Source: Epiperipatus broadwayi (taxonomy: Eukaryota; Onychophora; Udeonychophora; Euonychophora; Peripatidae). From it: a DNA stretch of 64,000 nucleotides. A program made the translations under genes and the position numbers. The stretch's first letter is position 1; each line of letters opens with the position of its first letter. A model generated the notes under the pieces. The model was not told the origin of the DNA, did no database searches, and worked only from the letters and a program-made list of their open reading frames with translations. This document shows, one piece after another, positions 43,001 to 56,666 of the stretch. The stretch lies in the NCBI GenBank assembly GCA_028023455.1, contig JAQFVV010006728.1, positions 310,001 through 374,000 of the forward strand. The letters run 5' to 3'.

Positions 43001-45669
43001 TCAGCTAAGTAAATGGCATTGGGAAAAAGATTGAGCAGATTGGAATTGAGTAAGTGGCATTCTAATTTGTGTTACAAAAGATAATGTCTTTTTTTCTCAG
43101 CATATATGTATGTATATTTTGTTTATTAATTGTTAGAATTTTTGTTTATTTTTTTATCTCATGGGTTTTTGGATATTTTATTTTGTTTTGGCAATTTTAT
43201 AATAAAACAACTGATGCAATGTAATATATTTTTTGCTCAGAATGAAATTATCAACATAGAAACCTTAGCCAATTACTACACAAATCAGCCATAGTTTCTT
43301 TAGAATGTGACTTCCAATAAAAAGATATCCACATCATAATGGGAAGGGTATCATGTTATAACCATTAGCACATTTGCATGCCATGCCTGTGACTGGGGGT
43401 TGAATTTAAATAAAAATTGATTTTTTTTCAGATTACAAGCAGGTTTAGGGTTTTTCATTTACACAGCAGACAAGAAATCTTCTCATCTATTCATGCAATA
43501 ATGGCTGATATCTAACTACTTTTAATTGAAGATAATTGTTCCAGTGTAATCTAAATCATTCAAGCCAATTTCAATGTGATGAATATTGCAATGTATCATG
43601 GATTTTGCCATTGATAAAAATGATATATTTCTATGGACATTAGTACATCAATTTGCCACTCAGTAGTGAAAAATCTGAAACATTGTAAAAATCATACAAA
43701 ATTATGATAGTTAGCATTTTTAACAAATAATATAATTTGAATATCATTTATTATGTAATAAAAATATTCTACTACCACACCTTCTTTGCATTTTTTAAAA
43801 GTGTACTAAATTCTCAAAATTTTATATTTTATCCTAGCAATGGTTGTGTTATAGTTTCAAATACTAATATAGAAAAATATCAGTCTATAAGAATCTAAAA
43901 GAATGTTAAATTGATAGATGATTTGAGTAAAAAAATAGAAAAACATTGGTTATACTAAATAACAATTAACTTTTTTTTTATTACAAGGAAATATTATATT
44001 GTTATAATAACAATTAAGTTTATTTTTTAATGAATACTTTGACTTTATTATTTAATAACCATTGTCCAATTTCAATAGGTGTAAATATTCTTTTATAAAT
44101 CCATGAATGCCATCTTTTATATTATAATGATAATTTCTTGATCAGAATAGATGTAATATTTTGATCACATTTTAAATAAAGATAAAATAATTGAGATGAT
44201 AGTTTTGGATTTTAATGATATGTCCTTCCTAGCCTTTTATCTAAATATGGATAAATATATTTACATTAACAATTTAAAATGATACATTGCAATCATAGAA
44301 ATGGAACGACTACAATTCTTAATGAGATATCTGCAAAAGTTTTAAAATATAATGGTGGTCTGCTAATCAAGTAATTAAAGAATTTGGAAATATTTGAATT
44401 CAGGAAGTTTTATCATCTGATTTTTTTATAATATAATATCATTTAACACATTATATCAGCAGTATTTTTAATTTTGTTAAAAAGACTTAATGTAGTTTTA
44501 GAAAATTAAGTCACATGATAGATATAGTTTTTGTTATCAGGAATATTTAAAAAGTGTCAGAAGCAAAAATGTCATTTGTATATTGCTTTTGTTAAGCAAT
44601 TTGGCTCAGTTAATAGAATAGATTTTATATAGTGTTTGAAATTAGTTACACAATGAGCAAAAGCATTTAAAACATTTAAAATGAAAATTAATGTTAAACC
44701 TTAATGTCTACTCACTCCAATTTGTTTTCATTTTTATTACCATGATATTTGGAACAGTTTGTAAGTGACTTTATGAAACCTGAATTATGGATTCAATACA
44801 AATTTGATGATAGTTTGTAGAATTTTTTAACACATCTGTGATATCATAGTCAATATTTTTTTCCGAATTTCACCTCTATGCTATATCCAGTTTAATATTA
44901 CTATTGCAATTAAATTGTTTATTTTATTATTTTTTGCATTTTGCTATTTTACACCCCCTTCTTTTTTGTGTACCATTCAGACATGAAATTATTTATATTG
45001 CAAAGTGTTTAATAATATATTCACTTTTTTATAAACCAATCAATTTCCCAATAATAAAAATAATAAAGTAATAATTTAATAATTATATTTTTATTTTATG
45101 ATTACTATAAATATATAGATTTTATTTATTTTTTATCTTTTTATTTTATTTTTGGTAATTATTAGATTTTGAATAATAGATTTACTATCTTATTAGTTGC
45201 TTTCAATAAATAAATAAAAAGAAAGAAAAATAATTTCCTTATTTAATTCATTTTGGACAAGATAAAACAAATATTTATATTTAATAACATAAAAACATTA
45301 GGATGTTTAGATTCCAATCATCTCATTCTAACTTCCACTCTACAACCCTTTTAAATAAAATTTCTTTTTTATTCATTTTTTGTGAACAATTATTTGGTAG
45401 ATAAAGACAAGAATTATGCCTTAAATTGAATCGATAATCAAATAAATATCTTTGGAAAATGAAGTTAATTTATATTTAAAATTTTATCCTCTTTTATAGA
45501 AATTTTTATTTTATGAACACAAAATCATAATAATAAAAGGTTAAACAGGTAAATAAATGCCTAGAATGCAGACCATTTTAAATTTATTTTATCAATTGAC
45601 ATGCAATATTCATCTATTCATCATGTTTTGAAGCCAATATGTTGTCATTTATATATATATAATAAAATG
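43001..45669. other. Stretch with one SINE-like scrap, no gene
   Basis: Around 43340-43470 there is a patch with a B-box-like GGGGGTTGAATTT and then the T-run plus AGATTACAAGCAGGTTTAGGG of the SINE-like family. The rest is AT-rich without a supported gene. Confidence 0.45.
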
Positions 45670-45785
45670 GTTTGTAAGCTTGGGAGTTCATAAATTGAAG
45701 CCTCGGTGGTGACAGAACTGAGTCATGACCCATGGATCTTCTGCCCTATAGCCTGCCACACTACCATTGCACTAAACCATGGTTT
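45670..45785 (-). repeat. tRNA-derived SINE-like fragment
   Basis: On the minus strand the block starts TGGTTTAGTGCAATGGTAG (A-box-like, complement of 45760-45782) and carries GGGTCATGACT (B-box-like, complement of 45721-45731) about 35 bases later. The GC content is well above the surroundings. It resembles a decayed tRNA head, not a functional tRNA: no cloverleaf closes. Confidence 0.4.
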
Positions 45786-46002
45786 ATGGCTCTGCTCTGA
45801 CACTTCTGATACCTAATCTTGTAAGAACTTTTCAGCAATAACTACGTTTATTTAGATTTTTGATGAATGAGGGGGGGGGAGAGATCCAGATGTAAGTCAC
45901 TATGATTTGTGGATATATGTTTAAAGGGTTTAATAATGTAATAATAAATGCATTCATTCGCCAAATAGATTACTTGAAGTTTAAAATCAGGTTAAAATAT
46001 TG

Positions 46003-46100
46003 ATTTTTTTTCAACTTCTAATCAAGTTTAGAATTTTTTTTTTATAGTTAGTCATAAATCAAACTAATAATTCAATATTAGATAGCATTTGGATAATAGA
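46003..46100 (+). repeat. SINE-like dispersed repeat, member 3
   Basis: T-run, then ACTTCTAATCAAGTTTAGAATTTTTT and TAGTTAGTCATAAATCAAACTA with TTCAATATTAGAT, the same order as members at 42216 and 54085 but more decayed. Confidence 0.35.
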
Positions 46101-47703
46101 CTATTTTTAGCTAGAAAATAAAATAAGAATATGGGAGTTTTGTCTCTCACCACCCTGCCATTAGCAAGGTGAATAAATAATGCTTATTGTTGCAGAGGTT
46201 CCTGCCTTACTATAGGTTATTCAAAAATATTTTATTATATATGTGTGTGTATGTGCACATGCCTACTTACTCAGAGGAGTGCCAAAGCACGAAACCATGG
46301 TCAAAGATTTGGGGGGAGGGTCCTGACAGAGATATTTTAAATGCTTTCTCTAACTAAGCATTTATCACAAAGTTTGTTGTGGAATTGGCAATACTCACTG
46401 TTTATAGCTTACAAGATTAAAAACAAAATTATTTAAATTTTATTATTTTCATTTTTGTATCAAAGACTAAGTTTTGAAACAAAATAGTTTTACAAAACTT
46501 TTTAATATATTAATTAAAAATTATTATTGATATAATTAGGTTTTTTAACATATTTTAATTCTATTTAAGAGATTGTGTTAAATTAATAAATAAAATAAAA
46601 AAATTTAATTTCCTTTTAGAGAACAATTACTAAAGTTATTATTATACCTTTAAAAAAAAAGCATTATTGTGATTTCCAGTAATATTAAAACATGCTGCAT
46701 GATAAGCGGAAATATAATATTAATTTATGAATTTTTATTCAATAAGAGAAAATAATAATTAAAAAATTAATTGTAAAAAAATTAAACCTGTTATAATTGG
46801 AAAAAATTGTTTATTTTGTTGCAAAGTAATATTTAAAGTAATTATTATTTAAATTATGATTTTTGCTAAGATTCGTAAATAAAAGTTAATACTAATATCT
46901 TTATATATGTTTAAGACCCATTGAGATCGATTTATTATTTAAAATATCTTTGACTCTAAGAAAAATGCGATTCTATAGACCGCTATTCAACTTTGCTTTC
47001 TTAAAGCTAGTAATTTTATAATAATGATGACATAAAGTGATTAAAATTTGATTTTTAGTATATAATCCGTTGATAAATGTCCGTTGATCAAATGCTAAAT
47101 TGGATATTCACTTGAGACATTTTTATATCCGTATTTTTTTGAAGTGGGATTTGATAAGAGAATCATGGAACCAATGGCTAACTGATGACTTTGGTGTTTA
47201 TTATTTTGATTTAAATATTAGAATAATAGTAATAATAAATCGATTTATTGCTTAAGAGTTCAAAAGAAATTCAAGCATTGAAAATGATAGCACCAAAGCT
47301 ATGATTCATGAAACTTAAGCTCTAGAATCCATCATTCTACTACTGCACTAAATAATATAGGGTAGTTAAAATAACTATACTCTACGAATTATAAGCAATG
47401 ATACTTTATGAAGTGATAATCAGATATCACCATCACTAGATCATAGTATACTACTATTTAATTATTTCATTTACCTTTGAGCAGAGAATTCAGTGTACAT
47501 TTCATCTGATATACTTTAAACAGCTAATATAAATATTATGGAAACATCTGTTTAATTTTTTAATAAAAACACAATACAATGGAAAGTGAAGTTTTTTTGT
47601 GTTTGTTTGTTTTAAAAATTAATGCTATGATTTATTACATTTAAAAAAAAAAAAAATTATTTAAAATATTCTAGAGGAGTATGAAATTATCAATAGATAT
47701 CAA
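46101..47703. other. AT-rich stretch without a gene
   Basis: A GT-containing run lies near 46240 and a short G-rich patch near 46308. No gene is supported. Confidence 0.5.
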
Positions 47704-47788
47704 GTATAGGGGATTTGAACTCAGATTTTCAAGCACCCTTTAACTATCCACACTATCTCATACAACTGATACACATGACCACACATAT

Positions 47789-47854
47789 GTAGAAAAGATA
47801 CATAATCACCAATATATGTATTTCATGCTAAACCAGCACTCATCAGTTGGCCCA
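47789..47854 (-). ncRNA. Hammerhead-ribozyme-like motif with intact core
   Basis: Minus strand: CTGATGA (47846-47840); stem II GTGCT (47839-47835) with AGCAT (47829-47825), five pairs including one G-T; GAAA (47824-47821); stem III ATACATA (47821-47815) with TATGTAT (47804-47798), seven perfect pairs; C as cleavage-site base at 47797; then TTTTC. All core bases of a type I hammerhead are present. Stem I is the weak point: two A-U pairs, a 2x2 mismatch, then G-C and G-U. The copy at 10825 suggests stem I was better in the ancestor. Confidence 0.6.
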
Positions 47855-47867
47855 GATTATCATCTCC

Positions 47868-47917
<50 letters not shown>

Positions 47918-48353
47918 CAGTGCTCAGTTTATATTAAGATAGCAAATCTTCATACTTTAATGGACATGCCTCAATCTACTACAACCTCCAACTTTTCATC
48001 CATCCATATCATTGAAAATCTGATGATGAAAACCCCCAAATTTCATGTTGATGCCAATATTATTGCCATGCCCATGTTGACCTCAAGTCACTCTGAGCCC
48101 TCATGTATTAAAAACCTGATGCTGAAAACCCAAATTTCATGTTGATGCCAATATTATTGCCATGCCCATGTTGATCTCAAGTTACTCTGACCCCTCACAT
48201 ATAATTTGGGTTTTTATCATCAGATTTTCAATGATGAGGATGGCTGAAAAGTTGGAGATTGTAGTAGATTGAGGCCTGTCCATTAAAATATGAAGGTTTG
48301 CTAGCTTAATATAAACTGAGCACTGATTATATATATGTGCCGGGAGATGATAA

Positions 48354-48418
48354 TCTGGACCAACTTATTAGTGCTGGTTTAGCATGAAATACCTATATTG
48401 ATTATTTATCTTTTCTAC
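48354..48418 (+). ncRNA. Decayed hammerhead-like motif in the right arm
   Basis: Same layout as the left arm, but the core reads CTTATTA (48364-48370). Stem II GTGCT/AGCAT and GAAA (48386-48389) are intact; stem III has lost pairs. Certainly inactive. Confidence 0.5.
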
Positions 48419-48506
48419 ATGTGTGTGGTTATGTGTATCAGTGGTATGAGATAGTGTGGATAGTTGAAGGATGCTTGAAAATCTGAGTTTATATTTTCTA
48501 TACTTA

Positions 48507-51500
48507 CAATTAAGCTCCCAGGTTTGTGAGGAGTGCCTGGTTTTCAATAGATATCAATTAGAAAATTTATTGAAAGTTACTTAATTGACAGCAATTTAAA
48601 AATTTAACAGGAAAACTTCTCAAGAAACTCTAAATTTGTATATTTTTTATTTTTAATATGGATAAAAATGTATACAAAAATAAAGGATAGCTTTTATGAA
48701 GACTTGTAAATTGACTTACATCACAGTCTTTGAACATATATAGGTAATCAAATGAAACTTTTTTTTATGATTGCTTTTATAAAATTCCTATTAAATTTGC
48801 TTTTTAATGCAATTCTTCATATATCAACATTATTAAAATAGATAAGTAATTGCTTCTTGTTGGTTAATAATCAGTATTATATAATTTGAAAATCATTAAA
48901 CTGAAATGATTACGCATTAAAAAGATCTCCAATATTAAAGTAAAAATATATTTATAAAGTAGCTGCTGATCATGTTCCACCACCAAAATCAATGACTTCA
49001 TTGCCCATAGATATATTATACTTTTTGAAATGAGAACTAATAAATTTAACTTAGCTCAATGCCATTCTTTAATGATATTTGTTTATTTTTATATATTTTT
49101 TTCTCTTTTATTTCTGCATTGTGTAATACCAAAAATTAAAGGCTTTAGTTTTTACTTGTCATTGATTTTACATTTTTTGTAACTTTTTTCAACACAATTT
49201 ATTTCTGACTTACTTTACTTTTTATATCTAGCCATTTATTTTTTCACATGCCAAGACTTCTTTTATCCATGTTTCACAGCTGCATAATATATTAATAAAT
49301 AATGCATGTATCCAGCAAATTTAATTTGCTTTGAGAACCTAATATATTTGCTAGAACATATTTATCGATCTGGTTATTTTTATTTTCTTCTAAAGTTTTA
49401 AGATATATATAAAAAATTTGTTATCTAGTTATATTTTACCAATTTTTTTTTAAAAAAAACTGTTTTTCCTTTCTCATTTAACATTGCTTGTGCTGATTTT
49501 AGTGCCTTTTCATCATGTTCATTGATTACAATGTCATTTTCAAACATTTAAGTTATTTATTCTGATATCATGCACTAATGTTTTTACATATTTATCGTTT
49601 TTATCTATTACTTTTTTCTGGTCAGTGATAAATATGCTTGGTGATGTATCTAATTTTCTTCTGACTTTTCTGAATATGAATTAATTTAAAATTTTTCTAC
49701 ATATTTTTTATGATTGCTTTTGAATAATTATTTTTATTTTTTAATTAATTTATTATCAGCTTTATATATAAAAATTATCTTTTGTTCAATGAATCCAAAT
49801 ACCTTTGGGATGCCAACAAAGTGCAGAAATGGATTTGTTCTTTTTTTATTACCTCTTGGCATGAAGCATAGTACTGATACCTGTCATATAGTACTTTTAT
49901 GTTTTCAAACTCAAGCTTATTTACTAAATCTTCTATCTGTGCATTAATGTTTTTATCTAGATTGTTCATTAAGATCTTTTTTAATTTTTTGTAGATTCCC
50001 ATTAACAAAGATTTTGTTCATGCTTTATATACTGTATCTTCTTTGTAGGCAATTTGGCAAATTTCTAGAAGTAAATTATTGCAACCATATTTAATCATTC
50101 ACTATTTTCGCATTTTGTGGACTTATATTCTTTTTAGATTTATTTACTACTTTTTAAGTTTTTTCATTAAAATGCCTTCTTTATAACTATATAAATGATA
50201 CAATTAAGTCAGCTCTTTTACTTTTTTTTTGCAATATTTTTTCATCAGAACTTATTTTATGTCATTCAGAACATTATTATAATCAAATCCTTAAAATTTC
50301 ATTTTAGCTAGTAATTATTTTTTCATATTCAATTTTTAGCATTCTTTCTTTGATTGATATTTTCTGTTAAGATTTCTTACATCTTTATATTTTTAGATTT
50401 ATAATCAGTATAATATTTTTTATATCTCTACATTGAACTTTCAATCATCTTTGTATTTTTTCTAATTGTCTTTTTTTGCTTTATTTAACCTTATATTATA
50501 TCACTGTTTAATAATTCTGAATTTTTTATTTGTTTTTTTTTTTTTTTATCATTTATTTTTTCCTATATAAATTTTAGTCTTTTTACTATTTATTTTTAAT
50601 TTATTTTCCTATGATATAAATTTGAAAGCAACTTTTTTTTTAAAAAAAATTCTAATGCACGAATATTTTTTAATATTTTAATATCTATTTTATTCATCTA
50701 CTTCCTTAATGAAAATGAATTTTATTTAATTTCTCAAGTTTCAGCTTATTATTTACAATTACTATCATTCAAGTCATCTTCTAAAATGAACAGCAATATG
50801 ATACTGATGTTTATCATCTTTTATTTATTAATGTCATTTCTATCATGCAGTTGTTCTTTCCATCATTTGATCTCCCTGCCCATTTTTTATAGATTTTTTT
50901 TAGAAATCATATTTTATAAATTGTCTGCATTATTTTAAAGCAAATTCTAAAAATTGTTCACTATATACCTTCAAAGCCAAGTATGATTATAATTTATTGC
51001 CATTTTCTATTATCATTTACAATCATAGCATTCCAATTTTTTCCCAATGAAAACAATGTATTTCTAAATCTGTCATCTTGACTTAGTCTCATATCCTAAT
51101 AAAACTGCACTTATCATCTGTAATATTCGATATAAAACTATATGTCCAAATTACTGTGTTGATTTAACTGCCACCATTCTTTTATTAAAAAATTTAAGTC
51201 ATATAAAATGTTTTTGCTCTTTTATTTAGTAAAAATTGTTCACTAGTTATATTATTCCATTCATTTTTTGGCTATATCATCTTACAAACATTAAACTCTC
51301 CTATGACAATCAAACATATCATGGTTAATCCAAAAAGTAATCTATCTTTTTATTTTTTTTCAATGCACATTTAGGCTTACCATTTAAATATGAGTTCCAT
51401 CACCAAGATTTGATTTAACAGCAGATATTTTGTTCCTTCTGTAAATGCCTTAATTGGTCCAATGATTGATTTTTCAAATATATCTTTGTTTTGCTGTACA

Positions 51501-52636
51501 TATTCAATTCAGTATGAGATTATTTTGAGTTTTCTTTTTTATAGTAAGTTATTAATTTTTTTATGGAAAAACTTAAAATCTATTCCAAGATCAATTTTAT
51601 TCACCTATTTTACAACCATCTGCTAAAGACTTCAGTAATTCATTAACAATAGATGTTAGTGCTATTATATACATATTCCTAGGCCAGTAGCTGACTTTTG
51701 TGTTTATTAATAAAGACTTAGGTTTAAAGCTAGAATTATTGCATTTATGCAGCAAGCAGTTTTCTTTATTTACTTTATACTATTCAAACTAATGACCTGA
51801 AATTAATAAAATACTAAAAAATTTGAACTTAAGTTAACTTTTTTGCATTGTTATATAAATCTGATAGAGACCAATAACTAAATATTTTAGTGGCTTCAAA
51901 CTTATAACTATATGTCTCTTATCTCCTATAATTAAGAAGGTTAGTACCAACAAAATATCAGATAACAATCTCAAATTAGACTTGGCTGTGTATGTTAAGA
52001 GTAAGTTCATGTGATGTTTTATTGATTAAAATTTAAAAATGTAACCATTCTTGGTATGAATAATATCTATTTTCTGCAGTCATATTTCTTAGATAATAGA
52101 CACTACATATGTTTTTATTGTTATTTGCTTTTGTTAATAGTTAATTTTGAAAATTAGTCACCATCTCCTTTTCTGATTACATTATACTTCTTTTGCCTTC
52201 AGAATCAGTTATCATCGTTTTTCTCCTTTCATTTTTTATTAGCAGTTAATATTAGAAAAATTTTAATAAAAGAAAACTAAATAAAGTAAATGGTGGAAAA
52301 AATGATGAAAATAATTTTTTTTTAAAAGGTAGATCCTCATTATAAAATATTTCTAGAAAAGAAGGTGTGAAATACAATATATATATATATATTAGTATAA
52401 GATGAAACGTATAATTAAAATATTATATCTAGGTATGGCATTTCAAAATTTCCAAACTTATGAGCTTAAGATGGCAATAAACTGAACATTATATTATGAT
52501 GAAAAATAAAATTGTAATAAAAATAATAAAAATAACAAATATTTGGAATTAGATATAACTAGCTTATAGAATGACGATCGTAGTAAATGTTAGAGAAGTC
52601 AATTTTTTTATTTGTTATATATTTATATATTGAAAG
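48507..52636 (-). other. Long T-rich tract; possible very old minus-strand coding relic
   Basis: From about 49000 to 51700 the plus strand is markedly T-rich. The longest minus-strand frame (50008-49775, 77 codons, starting at TTG) reads smoothly (EDLVNKLEFENIKVLYDRYQ in part) but fits no family I know. Near 51310 the minus strand gives VIGEFNVCK, loosely like the GDFN motif of LINE endonucleases, in a region full of stops. A dead LINE is possible; nothing else is supported. Confidence 0.25.
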
Positions 52637-52885
52637 TTTCACAGAGGCAAAATTCTCCATACCATAGTGCCACTCAGTGCAAGCCAGATGAACCAACGGA
52701 TGCAGGAAGGTTTGTGCTTAAAATCCATATCTAGTGTCAGACTAGTTTTCAACTTGGGGCTTTCATCAGTGAGGAGACTTGGATCTAAGAGCACTACACC
52801 TAGATCTTAGGACCTTCCTACATCCATTTATTATTTTGGCTTGCACTGAGTGGTGCTACGATATAGAGAGTTTTGCCTCTGTGAA
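52637..52885. repeat. Hammerhead-bearing foldback repeat, copy 3
   Basis: TTTCACAGAGGCAAAA at 52637 is inverted at 52870-52885, and CAGTGCAAGCCA is inverted at 52835-52850: a foldback. The minus strand at 52735-52775 has TCCTCA (stem I), CTGATGA (52769-52763), AAGC-CCCAA-GTT (stem II, one base lost), and GAAA followed by ACTAGT with one extra A, then C. Its TCCTCA would pair perfectly (with one wobble) with the TGGGGA kept in copy 1, where this copy has lost it to a deletion. Confidence 0.75.
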
Positions 52886-52982
52886 AAACTGCTTGTGTAA
52901 GCATAATTATATGATATTGAAAATTGTTATATAAATTCCAAGGTTTTGTTTTAATAAATATGTATATTTTAATAAATAATTA

Positions 52983-53545
52983 ATGTGCATGTGCTTTTTA
53001 CGAGTGTTAATAATGAATGAATACTTTGACTCCCAACACAAGATATAGTATTTAGGAAAGAATAAAATGAATCCACTTATTCTATCCAACCCAAATGCTT
53101 ATATATGGGCAAATCTTAAGTACTGGAAGTGAAAGTGGGAGGATAGACCACTCACTTTAAATTACTGTTTACGATGTCTGAATGAATGACGTCGGCAAAA
53201 TTATCTAGAATTTACTAAACGTCATTCTCAAATGAAACTTAAACATATGTAAATAAGCATTTATTTTATATAGCACATGTTTATAAATTGTAATACATTA
53301 AAGATCAGCCTGTCAAGCTATCATGCTTTCATTTTCAGTACTTAAGATTTGCCCATATATAAGCATTTGGGTTGGATAGAATAAGTGGATTCATTTTATT
53401 CTTTTCTAAATACTATATCTTGTGTTGGGAGTCAAAGTATTCATTTATTATTAACACTCGTAAAAAGTGCATGCACAATAGCTTGACAGGCTGATCTTTA
53501 ATGTATTACAATTATAAACATGCACTATATAAAATAAATGCTTAT
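52983..53545. repeat. Complex inverted repeat
   Basis: 52983-53125 and 53336-53477 are inverted copies, about 143 bp with only a few differences. Between and beyond them a second inverted pair lies at 53253-53325 and 53478-53545 (GCTTGACAGGCTGATCTTTA and flanks). The two arms therefore overlap in a nested order that a simple foldback would not give. The segment at 42931-43000 is a further copy. No protein is seen. Confidence 0.85.
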
Positions 53546-54029
53546 TAAATAATTAATGTAAATGTAGATAACATAAACAAGGAACAAGTATTCGAGAAAA
53601 AATATTATCTTCATCATCTAACTATTTCTGTATATTTTATAAAAGTTCGATGTAAATATATATTATTCTGGGTGAGTTATTGAATTCTCTTTTTCTTATT
53701 ATGTCATTTTAATAATGTAAGATTTGTGATGTAATTAAATTATTAACTAAATAAAAAAAATTATATTTTCTAATTTGTTTAAAGCCAGAATAAATTGTTT
53801 AGAGTAGAAAGCATTGTCAAAAATACTACTGATGAAGATGAAACATTATTCTGGGGACATAATTATTTAAACTCTTTCCAGTTGAGAGTTTAACATACAT
53901 TAGCTTAAACATATGTTCTTTATACTCATTACTGTGTAATTAAGGTTGGATAACATGTTCATAGTCATTACACATTAAGTTTTTTTTATAAAATATATGT
54001 GACTATTTTTAATTTAAAGTATCATTTAA
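53546..54029. other. AT-rich stretch without a gene
   Basis: Nothing supported is seen. Confidence 0.5.
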
Positions 54030-54190
54030 CTTACCATAAGATCACTATGTGTCATGTTCCTAGGCTAAGATTTGATTCTGGGCTAAATAAGAAAAGTTTT
54101 TTTTTTTAGATTATAAGTAGACTGGGATTATTTTTTGGTAGAGAGCCAGTCAACTATCCAGTATTGGTTGATAAATAAATGCCTATATAT
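54030..54190 (+). repeat. SINE-like dispersed repeat, member 4
   Basis: A B-box-like TAAGATTTGATTC at 54066-54078 precedes the T-run, AGATTATAAGTAGACTGGGA, TTTTTTGGTAGAGAGCCAGTC and CCAGTATTGGTTGATAA. This is the best example of a tRNA-like box upstream of the family body. Confidence 0.45.
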
Positions 54191-56666
54191 TCTTCACTAG
54201 AAAGTAAATAACCTAAATTAATCTGGGTTTGGTTAGTGAATGACAATACATTGTCTGTAAAATGAAAACTTGATTTTAATGCAAGGCAACTTTAACATTT
54301 CTGGTAGAGGGCTCCTAGAGATACTATATCCATGATTTAACTTTAGTTGTTACTACCAAAAAATAGCAGCATTTATTTTACTATGCATTATTTTGGATAT
54401 ATTTAATTTATTGTTTTGATTACATTTTAAATATACATAAAATCAAATAATTAAGATTAACAAATGTAATTAAAAATAAAATTAATATCAAATATATACA
54501 TGTCTCAATAGTTTTAAAATTCACAGATAGCAGGTTAATCACTAGTAACTTTTCACAAATTATCTCCAATTAAGTTTCAGAGTATATAAAGATAGGAGAG
54601 CACTAAATATTTCACTACAATACAGAGACCTCTCTGGAAAATTTTACTTATCATTTTCATCACTTTTCTTTTCATCTTGCTACCTGAGTTAAAAATAACT
54701 AGATACCCATTTAATGATCAATATTTGAATAAATATCTGAAATAATTATAAAATATTTTTTTAAGAAAAACATTAAGATTTCTTGGGAGTCTTCAGTTAC
54801 CTGGACAAATTTTCAAGTTACACCCAAATTGGAACCCAAGTTATGAACATTATATAACGAATACCTACATAAAACTACTTTCAAATAAAAAATATTATAT
54901 CTGAATTTAATCTTAAAGATTAATCAGATGGGAGCACAGTTAGTGACTTTCATTGGATTTTTTTTGAATACATTTCTACTTAGCTATTAATACTAAATAT
55001 ACCTTATATATACTAACATCGTGAATTTAAAGTATTGTTGCCATTCGATTCGTTCTCTACCTACTCTCAAGTTCATTTCGTATAAATACAAAATTTAAAA
55101 AGCCAAATTATTTTATTTTTAAATAAGCATTACACTTCGCTTATTTCAAAATTAATTTGTTGCCGAGGAAATCATTTTAAAATTATGTGCATGTTACAAA
55201 TTAATTTCATTATTAAAATCAGAAAAGCTGTGTAGATCAAAAATTAATAATTGTCACTGAAAATGTCTTCATAACACAATTTTTCCAAAATATATAATCA
55301 AAGGATTAAATTCAAATGGGCGGATGTGTGTGTGATTAATTTCTTAAACGTGTAAATAATTGAAAAAATATAAACATAAAAAAAAATCTGCAATGAAATT
55401 AAAAGTGATTTTTAAAAACATTTATCACAATTAGATACTGTTAAGTAGTAGCAGAACTGAAACTTTTTATGCCTATGCAAAATTTTAAAAACTGATTTTT
55501 TTGACATTTGTAACACTATTCCTAAATAATTTTTTGAGAACATATAGAAAACAAAAAGTCTTATAATACCTAGAGCCCATATGCATTGCCTTGGTTTGTT
55601 TCATATAACTATGCCATTGATGTTAAGTTGATATAAACTATTTTTCACATGAATAACTTTTCTCCAGAATGACTTATGACGTTTTGTTTTTTAGTCTGCT
55701 GAAAGTCATATTAGTTAATGTGATGATAAAATCCACTATTTCAATTCTGGCTGAGGTTTTTCCCCACCATCAACCTTTACAGACCACAATACACTTTTCT
55801 AATAAATTAGATCAATATAAAGTATGTTCAAATAAAACAAGATTTAAATAAAAGCTTAGTTTAATTTGATTAAACATTTACCCACTTGACATTATTGTAA
55901 GTTTTAGTATTAATAATTGCAAAAATAAATAATAAAATTGACATTTATGTTTGTTGGGTTAATGTGGCTAATATTCGTCATTAAAAATACATTTTATTAA
56001 AAAATATTCAAAATGGATAATTGTTTGGTAATTAAGTAATGTAGTAGTGTGTCTAAAAAGATGGTTTAATTGACATTAAGGGATTATTGTCATCGTCATC
56101 GTTATTAATTTTAATCACATTCTAAGTTTAGAAAAAAATAGAGGTAGAAGAATGATGAATAAAAGTTAAAGATAGATTTTGCACATATCAATTTTTAATA
56201 CCATTAGCCTTCTATTATTATATCTAAAATGTAATAAAAGATACTGAATTAGATTTCACAGCAATTTTTTACTTCTACCTTTCCAAAATTTATTGTACGG
56301 ACATCTATTTCTTCATTTTAATTTTTGCTTCTGAAAGTGTTAATAAAAGCAGTTATATCAATCTTAAAACTTAAATAGTTTCTTATTTTTAAGTACATCC
56401 TTCATTCAGTCCTGGAGTATTTATAATCAAGAAAATTTTACACTTTTCTTTATAAACAGAAAAAAGTTAGAGTACTTTCTGTTTTATTTTCAGGATCACA
56501 ACTCATTTTATAACTATTCCTATTGCTTTAAGAACAAACCTGGTAACTAGTTAGATTTTGTGAGAAACTACATTTTTATATCATTTTATTTAAACAGATA
56601 TGATATTATGCAAATATATTTCACAATAAATCATAGTGCCAAATGATGTATTATATATATATATAT
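54191..56666. other. AT-rich stretch without a gene
   Basis: No gene is supported. A TA tract at about 56651-56666 borders unit D. Confidence 0.5.

Larger units (their letters stand above)
47704..48506. repeat. ~800-bp palindrome built from two inverted SINE-like units
   Basis: Left arm 47704 to about 48030 and right arm about 48210 to 48506 are reverse complements with mismatches. Each arm holds, from outside in: B-box-like element, A-box-like element, hammerhead-like motif, CA/TA array (long on the left, almost lost on the right), TAATCAGTGCTCAGTTTATA, and a block ending near ATTGAAAATCTGATGATG. The centre has two direct repeats of about 94 bp (48010-48103 and 48104-48197) with the shared string ATGTTGATGCCAATATTATT. 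The outer 200 bp of each arm is the same repeat as 10766-10985. Confidence 0.85.

Noticed and set aside
45670-45785. Functional tRNA gene on the minus strand
   Set aside because: A- and B-box-like strings are present but the arms do not pair; better read as a SINE relic.
47871-47914. CRISPR-like or other regular array
   Set aside because: It is a simple CA/TA microsatellite within the palindrome arm; no spacers exist anywhere in the window.
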